A stretch of 64,000 nucleotides of DNA. Origin: Galaxea fascicularis (taxonomy: Eukaryota > Cnidaria > Anthozoa > Scleractinia > Euphylliidae). The notes under the pieces were generated by a model that saw only the letters and a list, made by a program, of their open reading frames with translations, had not been told where the DNA came from and did no database searches. Positions 48,801 to 58,529 of the stretch are shown in pieces (the stretch's first letter is position 1; each line of letters opens with the position of its first letter). The stretch is taken from the NCBI GenBank assembly GCA_948470475.1, contig OX419336.1:31889415-31953414 (forward strand), written 5' to 3'. The translations under genes and the position numbers were made by a program.

Positions 48801-50526
48801 GTGGTGAGCAGAGTTGTATTGTTTTACTCAGTTTAGTATTGCTCAAACTCGACGGTGTACGAGCATAAATACTTGTTTATCATTCGATCAACAGGTAATA
48901 CACTTGAAAGCACTTTCGAAACGAGCAGACACGACTACAGGTAATAATTTTTATATATATCGAAAAAAAAGCAAGTATATATGCTCGTACACCGTCGAGT
49001 TCGTGCAATAAAACATTACAACTTTACTCACCGTTAGCTGAGACGTTTCAACTCAGTCCCTGTTTCGGGCAATATTCAATCGACTGGTTTGCTTGGAAGA
49101 TTCTTCTGATCTTCCTTACGAATGTTTTCCTCACTTTCAAGACTAGAAGTAATGTCTGCTACTCTCTGATCCTTTCCTCAACATAAATGCCAATCACTCT
49201 CCTTTGCAATTCTCTTTATATTCTTCTTCGCGGTCTCCTGGTCGGAATCTCAAGCTGGCGAAGTTGGGCTAGCGCATTGCATTATGATTGGCATAACCAC
49301 GCCCCAACTCAGATGATCGATGGAACAGAAAAACCGAAAAATGAAAAACGCACAGCTCGATACAACAAATTTCACTGTAAAGCGTATGAGTATTAAACCA
49401 CAGCAGCCCAATGGTGGTATGTGACATCAGAAGTTCATACAAAATAAATATGTTGTCAAAAATCTAGAATTCCAACAAACCGCGCGAATAGCGGTGGAAA
49501 TCGGTTCGTTGGAATTTTAGCTTTTAAAGGTATGTTTTTATGTGAATTTCTGTGATGTCACACGCCCCGATTGGGCTGCTTGTGGTTAAGAACTGACAAA
49601 GCTTATGGACTTTACTTGAAAAGCCCAATTGAAAGATTGGAGGCTCAAAACTAGAAAACATCATGAGGGAAAATGGACTTTAAGACGTGGATGTTGCGCG
49701 AGCATAGTTTCAATTTTAAGTAGTCATCATAGAAAGCTGTACCAACAGATCGTGTTACAAAATGGCCAAGCCACCTGCTTTTTTCTCAGCAGGTTTCTCT
49801 GCTTCTTCCTAAGGCTAAGTGGTAGGATTTAATTCTAAAAACGTAATAAAGTCACTACTGACGGATGTAGGGATTCACGGCTAACATTCACTCTTAATGG
49901 CTTGCTCAGAGATCTTCATTTTACTTGGCGTGAATGTGAATTTATCAGGAAGTTAGAATGAAATGTTTAGAATTAGTATTTTGCGGAATAGTTTTCTTGA
50001 TGGCTGTTTTGTGGGTACGGTGATAAAGAGCCCTTAATTGGCTGTTCAGACATCTTCCTTTGTTGATTTGTCAGGAAATTCGAATAAAATTTTTAGACTT
50101 ATGATTTTGCGACAAGAGATTATTTTGTGAGCCCTTCTGAATTGGCTGTGAATCTATTTGCTTCCGCACGATTTCTGCAACGTTTAAAAGGCACCTAAAC
50201 TTATTAAACGGGTATTACTTCCAACAAATAAAGTAACTTCAAACTGGACAACAAATTAGTGCTTTTTTTCTACAAACCTGTGAGTCCTTTATCAAAAGTT
50301 CCAAATGGTAGTCCTTAAGATACTCTGAACTGTTGTTTATGTCATCAATGGCCATTTGAACAGCGGGTACGATTCCTGCCGAATTCCATCCCCCACGACT
50401 TGTGTCGAGACCGAAGAGCCCTCCGATATAAAGTGTTTCTTTACTTTTGCAGCAACGATAAAATATCACAAGAAGTGTTAAAACAACGCAACGTGTCTTG
50501 CTTGTCATCCCCGGAGTTGGCTTCAT
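36535..50526 (-). CDS. Metabotropic GABA-B-type receptor (class C GPCR), GABBR2-like, 15 exons
   Basis: Exons, 5' to 3': 50278-50526, 47954-48091, 46700-46972, 46360-46425, 45647-45841, 45141-45377, 44434-44497, 42882-42965, 42405-42555, 41683-41800, 40941-41048, 39172-39297, 38528-38624, 37913-38148, 36535-36621. They total 2229 nt (743 codons) with matching phases throughout. Exon 1 gives a signal peptide and the start of the Venus-flytrap domain (Y-I-G-G-L-F, P-A-V-Q-M-A). Exons 2-8 complete that domain. Exon 9 carries TM1, 10 TM2, 11 TM3 (F-G-A-M-F-S-K-T-W-R-V-H), 12 TM4, 13 loop 2, 14 TM5-7 (L-A-W-E-T-R, I-P-A-L-N-D-S-K, F-I-P-K) and 15 the start of the tail (L-R-T-E). No Cys-rich linker separates flytrap and TM1, as in GABA-B receptors. 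The helix region resembles GABBR2 more than GABBR1. The rest of the tail, with any coiled coil, was not found. Confidence 0.93.
36726..36950. mobile_element. 225-bp MITE flanked by TTAA (piggyBac-type)
   Basis: The left end AGGGCCCCAATCAGCC is matched at the right end by GGCTGACTGGGGCCCT (one mismatch). Both sides are flanked by TTAA (36722-36725 and 36951-36954), the piggyBac target site. No transposase. It lies in the last identified GABA-B receptor intron. Confidence 0.75.
39790..40310 (-). pseudogene. Penelope-like retroelement remnant with GIY-YIG endonuclease domain
   Basis: A minus-strand frame at 39978-40310 (110 codons) contains L-G-E-T-G-R-R-L, F-R-E-H-L-R-D-V, A-R-H-F-N and L-E-Q-K, the typical order for the GIY-YIG nuclease of Penelope-like elements. 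The position that should read Tyr-Ile before G-E-T-G reads Ser-Leu, so the namesake motif is damaged. The reverse transcriptase is absent. Downstream (39798-39818) is the TATCAACGGAGTTGATA block also seen at 30.8 kb. It sits in the receptor's intron 11, in the same orientation as the gene. Confidence 0.72.
40570..40650. repeat. 81-bp hairpin element
   Basis: CTGTAAGTTACGGACC (40570-40585) and GGATCCGTAACTTACAG (40634-40650) are inverted copies. No coding content. Lies in GABA-B receptor intron 11. Confidence 0.65.
41983..42090 (+). mobile_element. Degraded SINE core
   Basis: Blocks TCTTCTCGGATAAGGACGA, AACCGGAGGCCCCGTCTCAC and GCGGGACGTAAAAGAAC match the core of the SINE at 6677-7126 in the same order. 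Head and tail are missing. Lies in receptor intron 9. Confidence 0.65.
42184..42222. repeat. (GATAC)n microsatellite with hairpin
   Basis: Four to five ATACG/GATAC units followed by an inverted partial copy (TATTGTATCGTATTG). Lies in receptor intron 9. Confidence 0.7.
43222..43400 (+). mobile_element. tRNA-derived SINE fragment, second family
   Basis: TGGTTAGAGCATCGCACCGG (box A-like) and GGTTCAAAATCC (box B-like, 43279-43290) lie 30-40 bp apart, followed by GTTGAAGTCCTGAATTTTTTCAGGCTTC. It is not a functional tRNA, since no acceptor stem closes. The sequence differs from the SINE at 6.7 kb. Lies in receptor intron 7. Confidence 0.65.
43481..43513. repeat. Perfect 15-bp hairpin, 3-nt loop
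   Basis: CTCAGCTGCTCACTC, then TAT, then GAGTGAGCAGCTGAG. Intronic (receptor intron 7). Confidence 0.9.
44895..45005. repeat. Dispersed repeat, copy 3 of 3 (partial)
   Basis: AAATTATTGGATTTAAAGGT, GATTGAAATTTAAAT, AAAGTATCACG and TAGTAGACAAAGGCC match the right half of the copies at 9.4 and 24.0 kb. Lies in receptor intron 6. Confidence 0.6.
48450..49371. mobile_element. ~0.9-kb foldback element with ~400-bp arms
   Basis: The left arm (48450-48875) and right arm (48973-49371) are inverted copies sharing long blocks, for example ACTCGACGGTGTACGAGCAT, CAAACCAGTCGATTGA, CATTCGTAAGGAAGATCAGA and TTATGCCAATCA, with moderate divergence. The spacer is about 97 bp. No intact frame, so it is non-autonomous. 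It lies within receptor intron 1. Confidence 0.82.
49397..49585. mobile_element. 189-bp MITE flanked by TTAA
   Basis: The left end ACCACAGCAGCCCAAT continues to GTGACATCA. The right end, read inverted, begins CCACAAGCAGCCCAATC and continues to GTGACATCA. TTAA lies on both sides (49393-49396 and 49586-49589). Third TTAA-bounded element in the window. Confidence 0.7.
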
Positions 50527-50529
50527 ACA

Positions 50530-52075
50530 GGAACCAGTCTTCTTACTTGTCTGTCTAGTATTCTAAAACCAAGTAATCACGAAGCTGTTTGGTTAAAACT
50601 AAGACTGTCTAAACCGGCTCTCCTGTCAAACATGCAAATGAACGAATGAACGAAATGAATGTGATTGACACCTACTGCTAGGGTGTTGATTGCTCGAGCA
50701 CAGATCGGCGTTATTATTTTGAACATCAGTAACGAAGTCTCCGATCTAATCAGTTTGAAAACCTTTCTTGAACACGTCTAAACATTAATCAAATTTTCAA
50801 ACTTTACTAAACAATATCAGACCTTAGTCCCTATTTGTATGTCGATCACATATAAATGACTTGAAGCCTGAGTATATGTTCTCCCCATGTTCTCAGAGTA
50901 TCTCGGAAATTCAGTCTATTTTTTTTAATTTTGGCTGTTCTTTCCCGATTGTGCACGGCATTACATGTGCCAAAAAAGAGCTAAACTGACAACATAATGT
51001 TTAGTCAGCTAACCGGCGCTGTTTATCCGAGCTTACTTATTTGTCGAAAATAAAATAAAGCGCAAAGAAGAACTTAGAGCGGAAACCATTCTCATTTTGT
51101 TTTTAGTTAATCAGCTTTTCCGATCACAAGGAGTCCTGAATATTTAACGTAAAATCCGCGCAATACATCTCCGTAAGACATCGCCGTTTTATTGATTTTT
51201 GAATGATATGAAAACATGATGGAACTTTTTATTGTGCTCTGTTTCTTCTCTTTTTTATTTTCTTTATTTAGGACCTTATCTTAAAAAATTGTCAAGTCTT
51301 AGGTATACTAATAAATCTTACATAGAAACTAACTCAGTTCTTTGATTCGTTGCGTTCAGTAATTAGTGTAAATTCACGAAATTTTGCGGATAAACTTGCT
51401 GCACAGTGTACTTAATTATCATGGAAAGCTGTTGTGTTATTGTCAGGAGTACGCAAAGGAAAATGACTGAGTAAACGACTTCTAATAAGGAAGATGAACT
51501 GTAAGGATCCCCATTATCATATCATTAGCTATGATTGCGCGCTACATGGCGTGTTTCATTTTGGCCTTAGCTTTTCATGTGAACTGTCCATGATGGATGG
51601 TATCATTGCTTCCGTGCCGAAGTTAACTCTGGCACATAAGCATACAAATGGAATAAATAAAAAATAAATAAATAAAAATAAGGAAGAAACACTATGCAAA
51701 AATTCAGTTACGAAACATTAGAATGCACCCGAGATTTTAGCTCGTTGAATCGAACGAAAATTCAGTGTTAATGAAGTGATCAATGAAGAACGTATGCTGC
51801 CTATTCAGCCTATTCAGACACTGAATCTTAACCTACAAAAATTAGCGCTTCAGGTCGGCTAGAAAGCTTTTCTCATCGCCAGCTGAGTATCGTGCTCGGC
51901 TGTACTGACCTTAACTGAAGACTGTCACTCCCTTTGCATTCACGGTGTAATCACTGCTACAAAAGCTGAATAAAGCTCCTATAAGGACTTCATCAAGATC
52001 AACGGGCAATTAATTTTGTTTTCTGCTTCATGTGTTTATGCGTAAGCTGTTTGCATAGTAGTAGTATTAAACAAT
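50530..52075. other. Upstream region of the GABA-B receptor gene
   Basis: Non-coding. The promoter and any 5' UTR exon should lie here, but I see no unmistakable TATA or initiator. An AAATAAATAAATAAA run occurs near 51660. Confidence 0.4.
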
Positions 52076-52077
52076 CA

Positions 52078-52608
52078 GTCAGATTGAGATAAATTGTTTG
52101 ACTGATGCAGCACCTACCAACGTTCGGCTCACTTTCGCTTTAAAGTTAAATTCCATTTAAGGCATAGGCTTCGATCAAGAGCATACATTTCACCCAACCC
52201 AACGGCAACGCGTTAGATGTGACTCCAGTTACGCAACTCAGTTCAAATCCGCCATTTTCGGTTTCATCAATCACTCCAGAAAAATTTCATTTTTTTCCAT
52301 GTAGACAATGTGATAAACCGCACTGTATAATATACAGTCAGATTTAGATAAATTGCTTGATGGAGCACCTGCCAACGTTCATTTCACTTTTTTTTTTAAG
52401 GCGCAGACTTCGATCAAGAGCTATTTTTGATAAGAAAAATTTTTCTTTTGGTATTCATTTCACCCAACCCAACAGCAAAGCGTTAGATGTAACTCCAGTT
52501 ACGCAACTCAGTTCAAATCGGCCATTTTCGGTTTCATCAATCACTCCAGAAAAATTTCATTTATTTAATGTAGACAATGTGATCAACCGCGCTATATAAC
52601 ATACGGTG
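52078..52608. repeat. Tandem duplication, two ~260-bp copies
   Basis: Copy 1 (52078-52336) and copy 2 (52337-about 52608) share GTCAGATT-AGATAAATTG, CACCCAACCCAAC, CTCCAGTTACGCAACTCAGT and CATCAATCACTCCAGAAAAA in the same order. Copy 2 has about 20 extra bp near its middle. No coding capacity. Confidence 0.85.
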
Positions 52609-52699
52609 TATCTCTAGCAAGATAGAGGAATGTCTCATGCCATTCTATAATAGCTTTTTACTCTTCTTCCGTCCTTATGCATGGTGCTGAATTCTACGT

Positions 52700-53690
52700 G
52701 TTACCATGCAACCCCCCGGGCACACTCCCGGGATTTTCAATTTTTTTCGTACTTGGCGATCTATTTACCATCCCCGAAGATACAGAAAGAGACAATTCCC
52801 CATCCCCGGGGGCTCCTCATAAACCACAAATACGCCATTTTTTGTGAAAAATGGACATAGCAATATTGATTTTGAACAATAGTAAAAACAGACGTTTTGT
52901 CAAAAACGTACACGCTTTTCTCGCTAAAGGTTTTGAACATAACCTGTTCACGGTTATATAATAAAAACATGAACACTATCTTTGAAAAAGAAAACTGACG
53001 AAAAAACTGTAACCGCACAAGTGGACAGAACATTAATACCAAATTAATGAAACCGCGAGTCTTCGATCAAATTACTTTTTAAAGTGTTTCTGAGTCAAAT
53101 GAATACTTTATATAGAGCATTAGAATTTCTGGCATTCTACAGTTTAAATCAACTGCCATTTTTTTTCAACCAGTTCAGAGGACTGAGCAAAATATTCAGT
53201 AAACTCCGTGGACCCATATTTGGTATTCTTCACACGGTTCGGCGCCATCATGAACCGAGAAGTGGCCTACTTCACAAGAACAACGAGAAGTTATTTTCAA
53301 ATTGCCCGGCCCCCTACCCCCGGGGACTAGACTGCTTCAAGCAGTTCCCTACCCCCGGGATCGGACGACTGGACTTGTCCCGGGGGTTGCCGGGGGTAAG
53401 CTCTTACCGATAGTGCTAGCACTTTTTTTTTGGCATTATTTGGCTTCGCGAACATTTTTTTTTTTTACATTTTATCCCCAAAAGCACTGCCAGCATTATT
53501 TTGGATTTTCGACTGATTATTTGTATAATTTTGTGTTAAAAAGCACAATCTGACTTTATTTATGTCGTCCAAAGCTGTGTTTTGCCCTTAGAGGTCAGCG
53601 GTTGCCTTCTAGAACCCCAGTCCATCACACCCGTTCCAAGATGGCGTCATCCACGTTGTCTTCTGAGTACCAGGGGGGGGGGGGGGGGGT
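52700..53690. repeat. CCCCGGG-rich repeat region and poly-G tract
   Basis: Blocks of CCCCGGG or CCCGGG at 52714-52735, 52803-52812 and 53318-53400 flank an AT-rich centre. This looks like a repeat with GC-rich ends, but a clean inverted-repeat boundary could not be set. A run of about 17 G lies at 53672-53688, and AAGATGGCG at about 53639. Confidence 0.4.
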
Positions 53691-54235
53691 AGGCAATGTT
53701 CACTGATAAATCCAATGTGCACGGAGCATGAACGCGGGTTAGGTAAACTTACTGAGCAAATTTTTGCTCAACGATTTACTTCCGTTAGACGGAATCTTCC
53801 CCCATCAGGTTGCTTTTTCATCTTTTCTGTCGTGTCCTGGACAATTGGAACATACCCGCACAGGGGCGTTTCAGCTCAGTGTGAAATCATAGTATTGACA
53901 AGTGACAAATGAATTTTGTCAATACAAATGCATGACAAAATTTATTTTTATGTGTGATTCTGTTGTTTGGTTTGCTTTTATGTTGAAATGTATAGTCATT
54001 CAACTATATTTCTCTGGATTATATCGACCTGTATCTGAAACTCTGGTAAACGAAATCCGCCAGAGCAAAGGGTTCTTACTTGTTCTAAACAGTAATGAAT
54101 AAAGGACGAAAGAATCTCCGTCTTACTGAGATTTATTACTGAAAACTGGTACAGGACTATAGCGTGATTGGCCAGGTTTTCATGCTGAATTGTTGAGCCT
54201 ATCATACTTAGCACGAACAATTGAAATAATTTTAC

Positions 54236-54340
54236 GATGGCCCAAATGATTGCCCAGGAGGCTCACAGTCCAGCAGTGAAAAGTTAAAACTGGACTGTCA
54301 AAAATTAAAACCGTGTGACTGTGACCCTCCTAGGCCATTG
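54236..54340. repeat. ~105-bp imperfect hairpin
   Basis: Left GATGGCCCA ... CCCAGGAGGCTCACAGTCCA and right TGTGACCCTCCTAGGCCATTG are inverted, and a second pair (AAAACTGGACTG) sits inside. Confidence 0.45.
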
Positions 54341-54344
54341 TATA

Positions 54345-55755
54345 ATCAGTGAATGCGCTGCCAATGTTCAAATATTAAGGGGCATTAGTTTGACAAGGAC
54401 TTACAAGGTTAGCTCCTATTCTAATAGGACGCTGTCAGTCATCCAACGAATTTCGTTCATTGCTTGAATACAATTTGCCTGAAGTTAGGACGAATAATGC
54501 AATAAAGAAACTTCAATAACAGCTACGCACACTAGTTTCACTGCGAACAAATTTACTGAATCCAGGATAAATATTTTTGCAAGCCTTGTGACGCGAAACT
54601 TTAAAAGGAACATTTTAAAATACATCAGGTTTTTTGAGCCCTTTGTATTTTTTCAAGGATTAAACGGTAATGCGATATTTAACTTTACCTATACCACAAA
54701 TAGAGCAGTCTGCATAAAGTAATCTCACCGCTAGGAATCGTAATTTATACATACATACATTTTTATTAATCCTAGAAGTCGTGTGATAACAGCTAGAGAA
54801 GATATTTTCAGTTTCCTTGAGCCTTTTCTCTTCGACTTTTGATGATTACAGTATTTACGGCTATTACGGTTAGTTTGTAGACTTATAACTGAATATGTCT
54901 TTATTTAATACATGTGAAGTCATGGAAAGAACAAGGTGGAATTTGGCTGAAAGCAAAGGCTAAAATGTAGACCTCAAATGCCGCAAAGTAGTTAAATTGC
55001 ATACCTCATCTTGAGTAAACTAAGCGCACTAAGAAAATCACACTCCGTTTTGCCATAACTAGAAGCATAAACATGACTTCATGCCCTAAACAAATGCTTC
55101 ACTTTCCATGTCAACAATCCTCAGAATAACATTGATAAAGTCTTACCACTAGTGATATCACAGACGTATAATTGAGGCGTCAGTTCCCACCGCGAGCCAG
55201 AATCTGTCAGTAGGATTTTCTATTTCAGTGATATTTTTTTTTACTTTTTGGCATCTTGAGGATATTTTCCTTAGCCTTGCTGAACAAACAAAATTATTTG
55301 TACGCAAATATACGTTATACTAACCGTATCATTTGAGGGAGTTATTGGAACAAAAGATCAGTGAGATACGAAATGACAGATAATTTGCTTAAGTTTACTC
55401 TTGGGAGGCAATTTCAATAAACAGCTTTCAATAATTTCCACCGTTTGACGAAGGCAAATAATTAAAAGAAAGGTAGTTTCAATAATGAAACAGCTATAAA
55501 TAGAAAAATTTATTACTCGATCATGAAAGTACTGAAGATGTTTCACTTCAAATAACATAAAACAAACAAAGGCAAAATTAAAATGGGAAAAGTTGCGATT
55601 ACAATTCATCTTGAGGCAGCCAAAAATGAAAATTCTCCAACGAGAATTAAGTCCACTTTGACTAGAAAAAAAAAATGATTTTTTGATATTTACAATATAG
55701 CTTTTTTTCATGAAAACACTTTACTTTTGACTCAGTCTCTTCCATAGCAAAACTA
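54345..55755. other. Non-coding span
   Basis: AT-rich. The minus-strand frame at 55358-55711 is hydrophobic and Phe/Ile-rich in the way random AT-rich DNA is, with no domain, so it is not called. Confidence 0.4.
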
Positions 55756-55760
55756 CTTTT

Positions 55761-55919
55761 TTAAATCTTGAGATAATACAAGTGATGCCGTAAGAACCTT
55801 TCGGTCTGCACAGCCCGTGTTTCGTTGATTGTTGATTTCTTGTTGTATTCACACCAGTCGGTGCCATTGAGAATTGAGTCAAAAACACTTAGCATTAATT
55901 CTGAACTCCCACATATTTC
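55761..55919 (-). CDS. Candidate terminal exon with a Trp-Cys-Glu motif (unknown gene)
   Basis: A strong acceptor (TTGTTTGTTTTCAG) is followed by 52 phase-0 codons ending in TAA at 55761-55763. The peptide starts E-I-C-G-S-S-E-L, has N-G-T-D-W-C-E in the middle and finishes with a basic, His/Tyr-rich end. Similar spacing (C-x-S-x-E-L then W-C-E) occurs in a second candidate exon at 56506-56584 on the same strand. The family is not recognised and no 5' exons were identified. Confidence 0.3.
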   Translation of the reverse strand, partial: EICGSSELMLSVFDSILNGTDWCEYNKKSTINETRAVQTERFLRHHLYYLKI

Positions 55920-56505
55920 CTGAAAACAAACAAGCGGGTGCTATCAAGGATAAAAACATAACTAACCCTCGCACTCACCGAAAAGGTGCAGTCGGAAATT
56001 GCTAGGAGCCCATAGTAATGGGCTCCTGAAATTGCCCCGATTTGATAAGTCCAATCATAACAGGAAGAGAGCTAGCGTGAATGCGTGCACTTGTTAGCTC
56101 TTCGAATCAGGCTGACTGTCAAAAGAAAAGACGATCTAACTCAGATGATCAAGGATTTTGGCATCTGCCCATCGTTCAATGCAATCTAGAATTACTGACA
56201 CACCACAAGATGAATGGTGAGGAGGGGAAAGAAAGAAACTACGAGAATAGTTTATACGATATGTTCATGAAAACCAAGATAGCGTGGGACGGTAACGATA
56301 TCACGTAGATCCTCCAGACGTCAGGCCTCAAAACATTAAATATAACTGCGACACGTCTTGAGACCCGTCTCCCCACTCTCTTATAACGTTACGTTTTGAT
56401 GGTCTTACAAAGCACGATTTGTCAGCAGATTAGTCCATGGACGGCCCGAATATTTCAATAATTCTAGAAACTAGAGAAAAGCACCAGAAAGATGGAAATG
56501 TTTAC

Positions 56506-56584
56506 GTTCACACCAGTTCTCCACTGCTCCAAGTCTAATGAGCAGCTGCAATCTAGTAAGAAGTCCAAGCTCCTTTGATTCACA
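56506..56584 (-). CDS. Candidate exon with a Trp-Cys-Glu motif (unknown gene)
   Basis: An acceptor-like ACACAG precedes T-G-T; the peptide begins C-E-S-K-E-L and reaches N-W-C-E before a donor-like GTAAAC (56505-56500). The same frame stays open over 56471-56770, so the boundaries are uncertain. It resembles the exon at 55761-55919, but the splice phases I infer (1 out, 0 in) do not join, so they may be duplicated exons or paralogous fragments rather than consecutive ones. Confidence 0.2.
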
Positions 56585-57121
56585 CTGTGTTACCCAAACA
56601 CTTGAAAAAACCATCCCCGGATCATAACACTGACAATCAGTTTTGAAAGGCTGAACATTTTGCTCGTTCGGGATATAAGAAGCAAAACTGACCGTTAAGT
56701 GCCCTTCATTATAATACGAGTAGAAGGAGAAGGAATTAAAATACATAGAGAACTGGTCGCCTAGTAACAATAGGGCCTAGAGCCGTGAGTCAGGTACTCC
56801 AGGTTATACCACGAACATTCAGTATTGTTATATAGCTGGCGTTTTTCTCGCTACAGCTAGCGCGCCCATTCATTGTCTAGTTCATGGCCACATGACATAC
56901 AGCAATAAACCTGTTTACCACCAAATGCCATGAGCGGGCAACATTGCGAAAGCTATGACGTCAAACGGGAAATAGTTCACTGTTACCCGCGAAATGTTGA
57001 CCGCTGTTGCACGTGATCAGAGCGTGCAGTTGAAGGTGCCTGATGTTGTCGCTGGAATCTCCGCGCGTTTTTCAAAATTTAAATGAAGCATGCTTCCCTT
57101 TTTTAGAATTGAAGTTGTTCA

Positions 57122-58513
57122 TCAGGTGTTTTCGTCAGTAGTTTTATGAATCTTCGTATCTGACCTATTCCAAAATGCAGGTTTTCCAAGTAAACCTTCA
57201 CTTTCCCGAGGCACAGTCAGTCGACCACGGTCCGACAGAGAACGCTGCCTTGTCAGCGGCTTTTTCTCCACTTGTTCCACATAATTGTTTAAGGGCTCGT
57301 TTCCACAATTCTCAGTAATGACGTGGATGACAGCTGTGTTCCCATCAAACCCTGTCTCGTCGGCTATGTGTACTGTCCAGTTGCACTTAGTATTGTCAAT
57401 GTTGTTCTCGAGTGGCATTCGTGACATCTTGAGAGACCCGCCAAAAGCAATTTCGTTCCCTGAAAGTATGCTTTTACCGCTTAAGCTAGTCCTACTACCG
57501 TAAAAAGATGGAAACCTCTTGGATAACGTTTTAAATGGTTCAACGAACCTGACAACACGCATAAACGCCCTCTGCATCCTTGTGCTCATTGCAATGGCGA
57601 TGACTGGATTAATGGTGTGGGTCAGCGAATATAACACGTGCACAATTGCGTTGGCATTACTGTTCTGTCTTCCGAGGCTGTACCATGTCAGTCTAACTGT
57701 TATGATTGGTAGGTACGAAACCATTAGTACTATTAATGAAGAAGCCCAGGCCACAGCAATCCGTTTAGGCATTTTCTTTCTCTTGGAAACCTCCCGGAAC
57801 ATATTTTCGGTTTCTACATTTAGACGGCGAAGAAAACTTGTTATTAGGTAAAGCGAAATTAAGATCACAAGGTATGTGGTAAGAACAATTACTATGAATA
57901 TAGTGTCACCAGCTGACAAAGTTCCAGAGCTCTTTCCTGAACGTTTCCATGGCAACGAGTTACTGGAATTGACAGTTGCATACGTAATAACTGCTTCTCC
58001 CATACTTGAAAGCCAAATGACTCCTAGGCACAACGTCAATGGCCGTGATAAATGGTCTCCCCTCCGTCTACCAAAGTATGTTGCTGTTTTAGTTCGTTCT
58101 ACGGTCAAAGTTATAGTAAGGCCACAGTTTAAAAAGGCCAGGCCATTTTTGAAAGCAGTAATTGTCTTGAATATTGAGTTATCTTGAGGTAAAGACAGAT
58201 CAAGAGCGAAACGTATGAAATCATAAGGCAAGACGGTCAACGCGCATAACAGGTCTGTTATCATTATATTGGCCAGTATCACGGATGTGTTTTTCTGTAG
58301 AATTCGACTTTTCCTGAGGACGTGTAAAACAAGGATGTTTGCCCATAATCCAGTCGTAAACAAGAGAGCAATGAATGTTCCATTAAAGACTCTGACAGCT
58401 GCAGAAAAGCCGTTGCCATTGTTAAAAGCATAACTTGCGGATGATTCAGTGTGATTGGTTGGCGATGGGTTTGTAGCAGCATTGGCCATTGTACGTGAGC
58501 AATTCCTGATCAT
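57122..58513 (-). CDS. Class A-like orphan GPCR with atypical activation motifs
   Basis: Single-exon receptor of 463 residues with seven hydrophobic segments. N59 (1.50), D87 (2.50), R140 (3.50), W167 (4.50), P269 (6.50) and N302-P303 (7.49-7.50) mark it as rhodopsin-family. The DRY site is E139-R140-T141, position 6.48 is Tyr267 instead of Trp, NPxxY ends in Ala306, and position 3.25 is Phe115, so the loop disulfide is absent. Position 3.32 is Lys122, not Asp, and 7.43 is Ser, so it is neither amine-receptor-like nor an opsin. The N-terminus has sequons (N4, N20), and a hydrophilic Ser/Thr-rich tail of about 150 residues follows helix 7. The start at 58513 lies 12 nt after an acceptor (AG at 58526-58527); Met9 is an alternative. 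It is only distantly related to the other two receptors. Ligand unknown. Confidence 0.88.
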   Translation of the reverse strand: MIRNCSRTMANAATNPSPTNHTESSASYAFNNGNGFSAAVRVFNGTFIALLFTTGLWANILVLHVLRKSRILQKNTSVILANIMITDLLCALTVLPYDFIRFALDLSLPQDNSIFKTITAFKNGLAFLNCGLTITLTVERTKTATYFGRRRGDHLSRPLTLCLGVIWLSSMGEAVITYATVNSSNSLPWKRSGKSSGTLSAGDTIFIVIVLTTYLVILISLYLITSFLRRLNVETENMFREVSKRKKMPKRIAVAWASSLIVLMVSYLPIITVRLTWYSLGRQNSNANAIVHVLYSLTHTINPVIAIAMSTRMQRAFMRVVRFVEPFKTLSKRFPSFYGSRTSLSGKSILSGNEIAFGGSLKMSRMPLENNIDNTKCNWTVHIADETGFDGNTAVIHVITENCGNEPLNNYVEQVEKKPLTRQRSLSDRGRLTVPRESEGLLGKPAFWNRSDTKIHKTTDENT

Positions 58514-58529
58514 AAAAACTTATTCCTGA

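Noticed and set aside
55358..55711. 117-codon minus-strand frame rich in Phe and Ile
   Set aside because: Composition matches translated AT-rich DNA; no motif or splice support.
57285..58187. Plus-strand open frames across the orphan receptor (72, 110 and 103 codons)
   Set aside because: Antisense shadows of the minus-strand receptor; no domain and no splice context.
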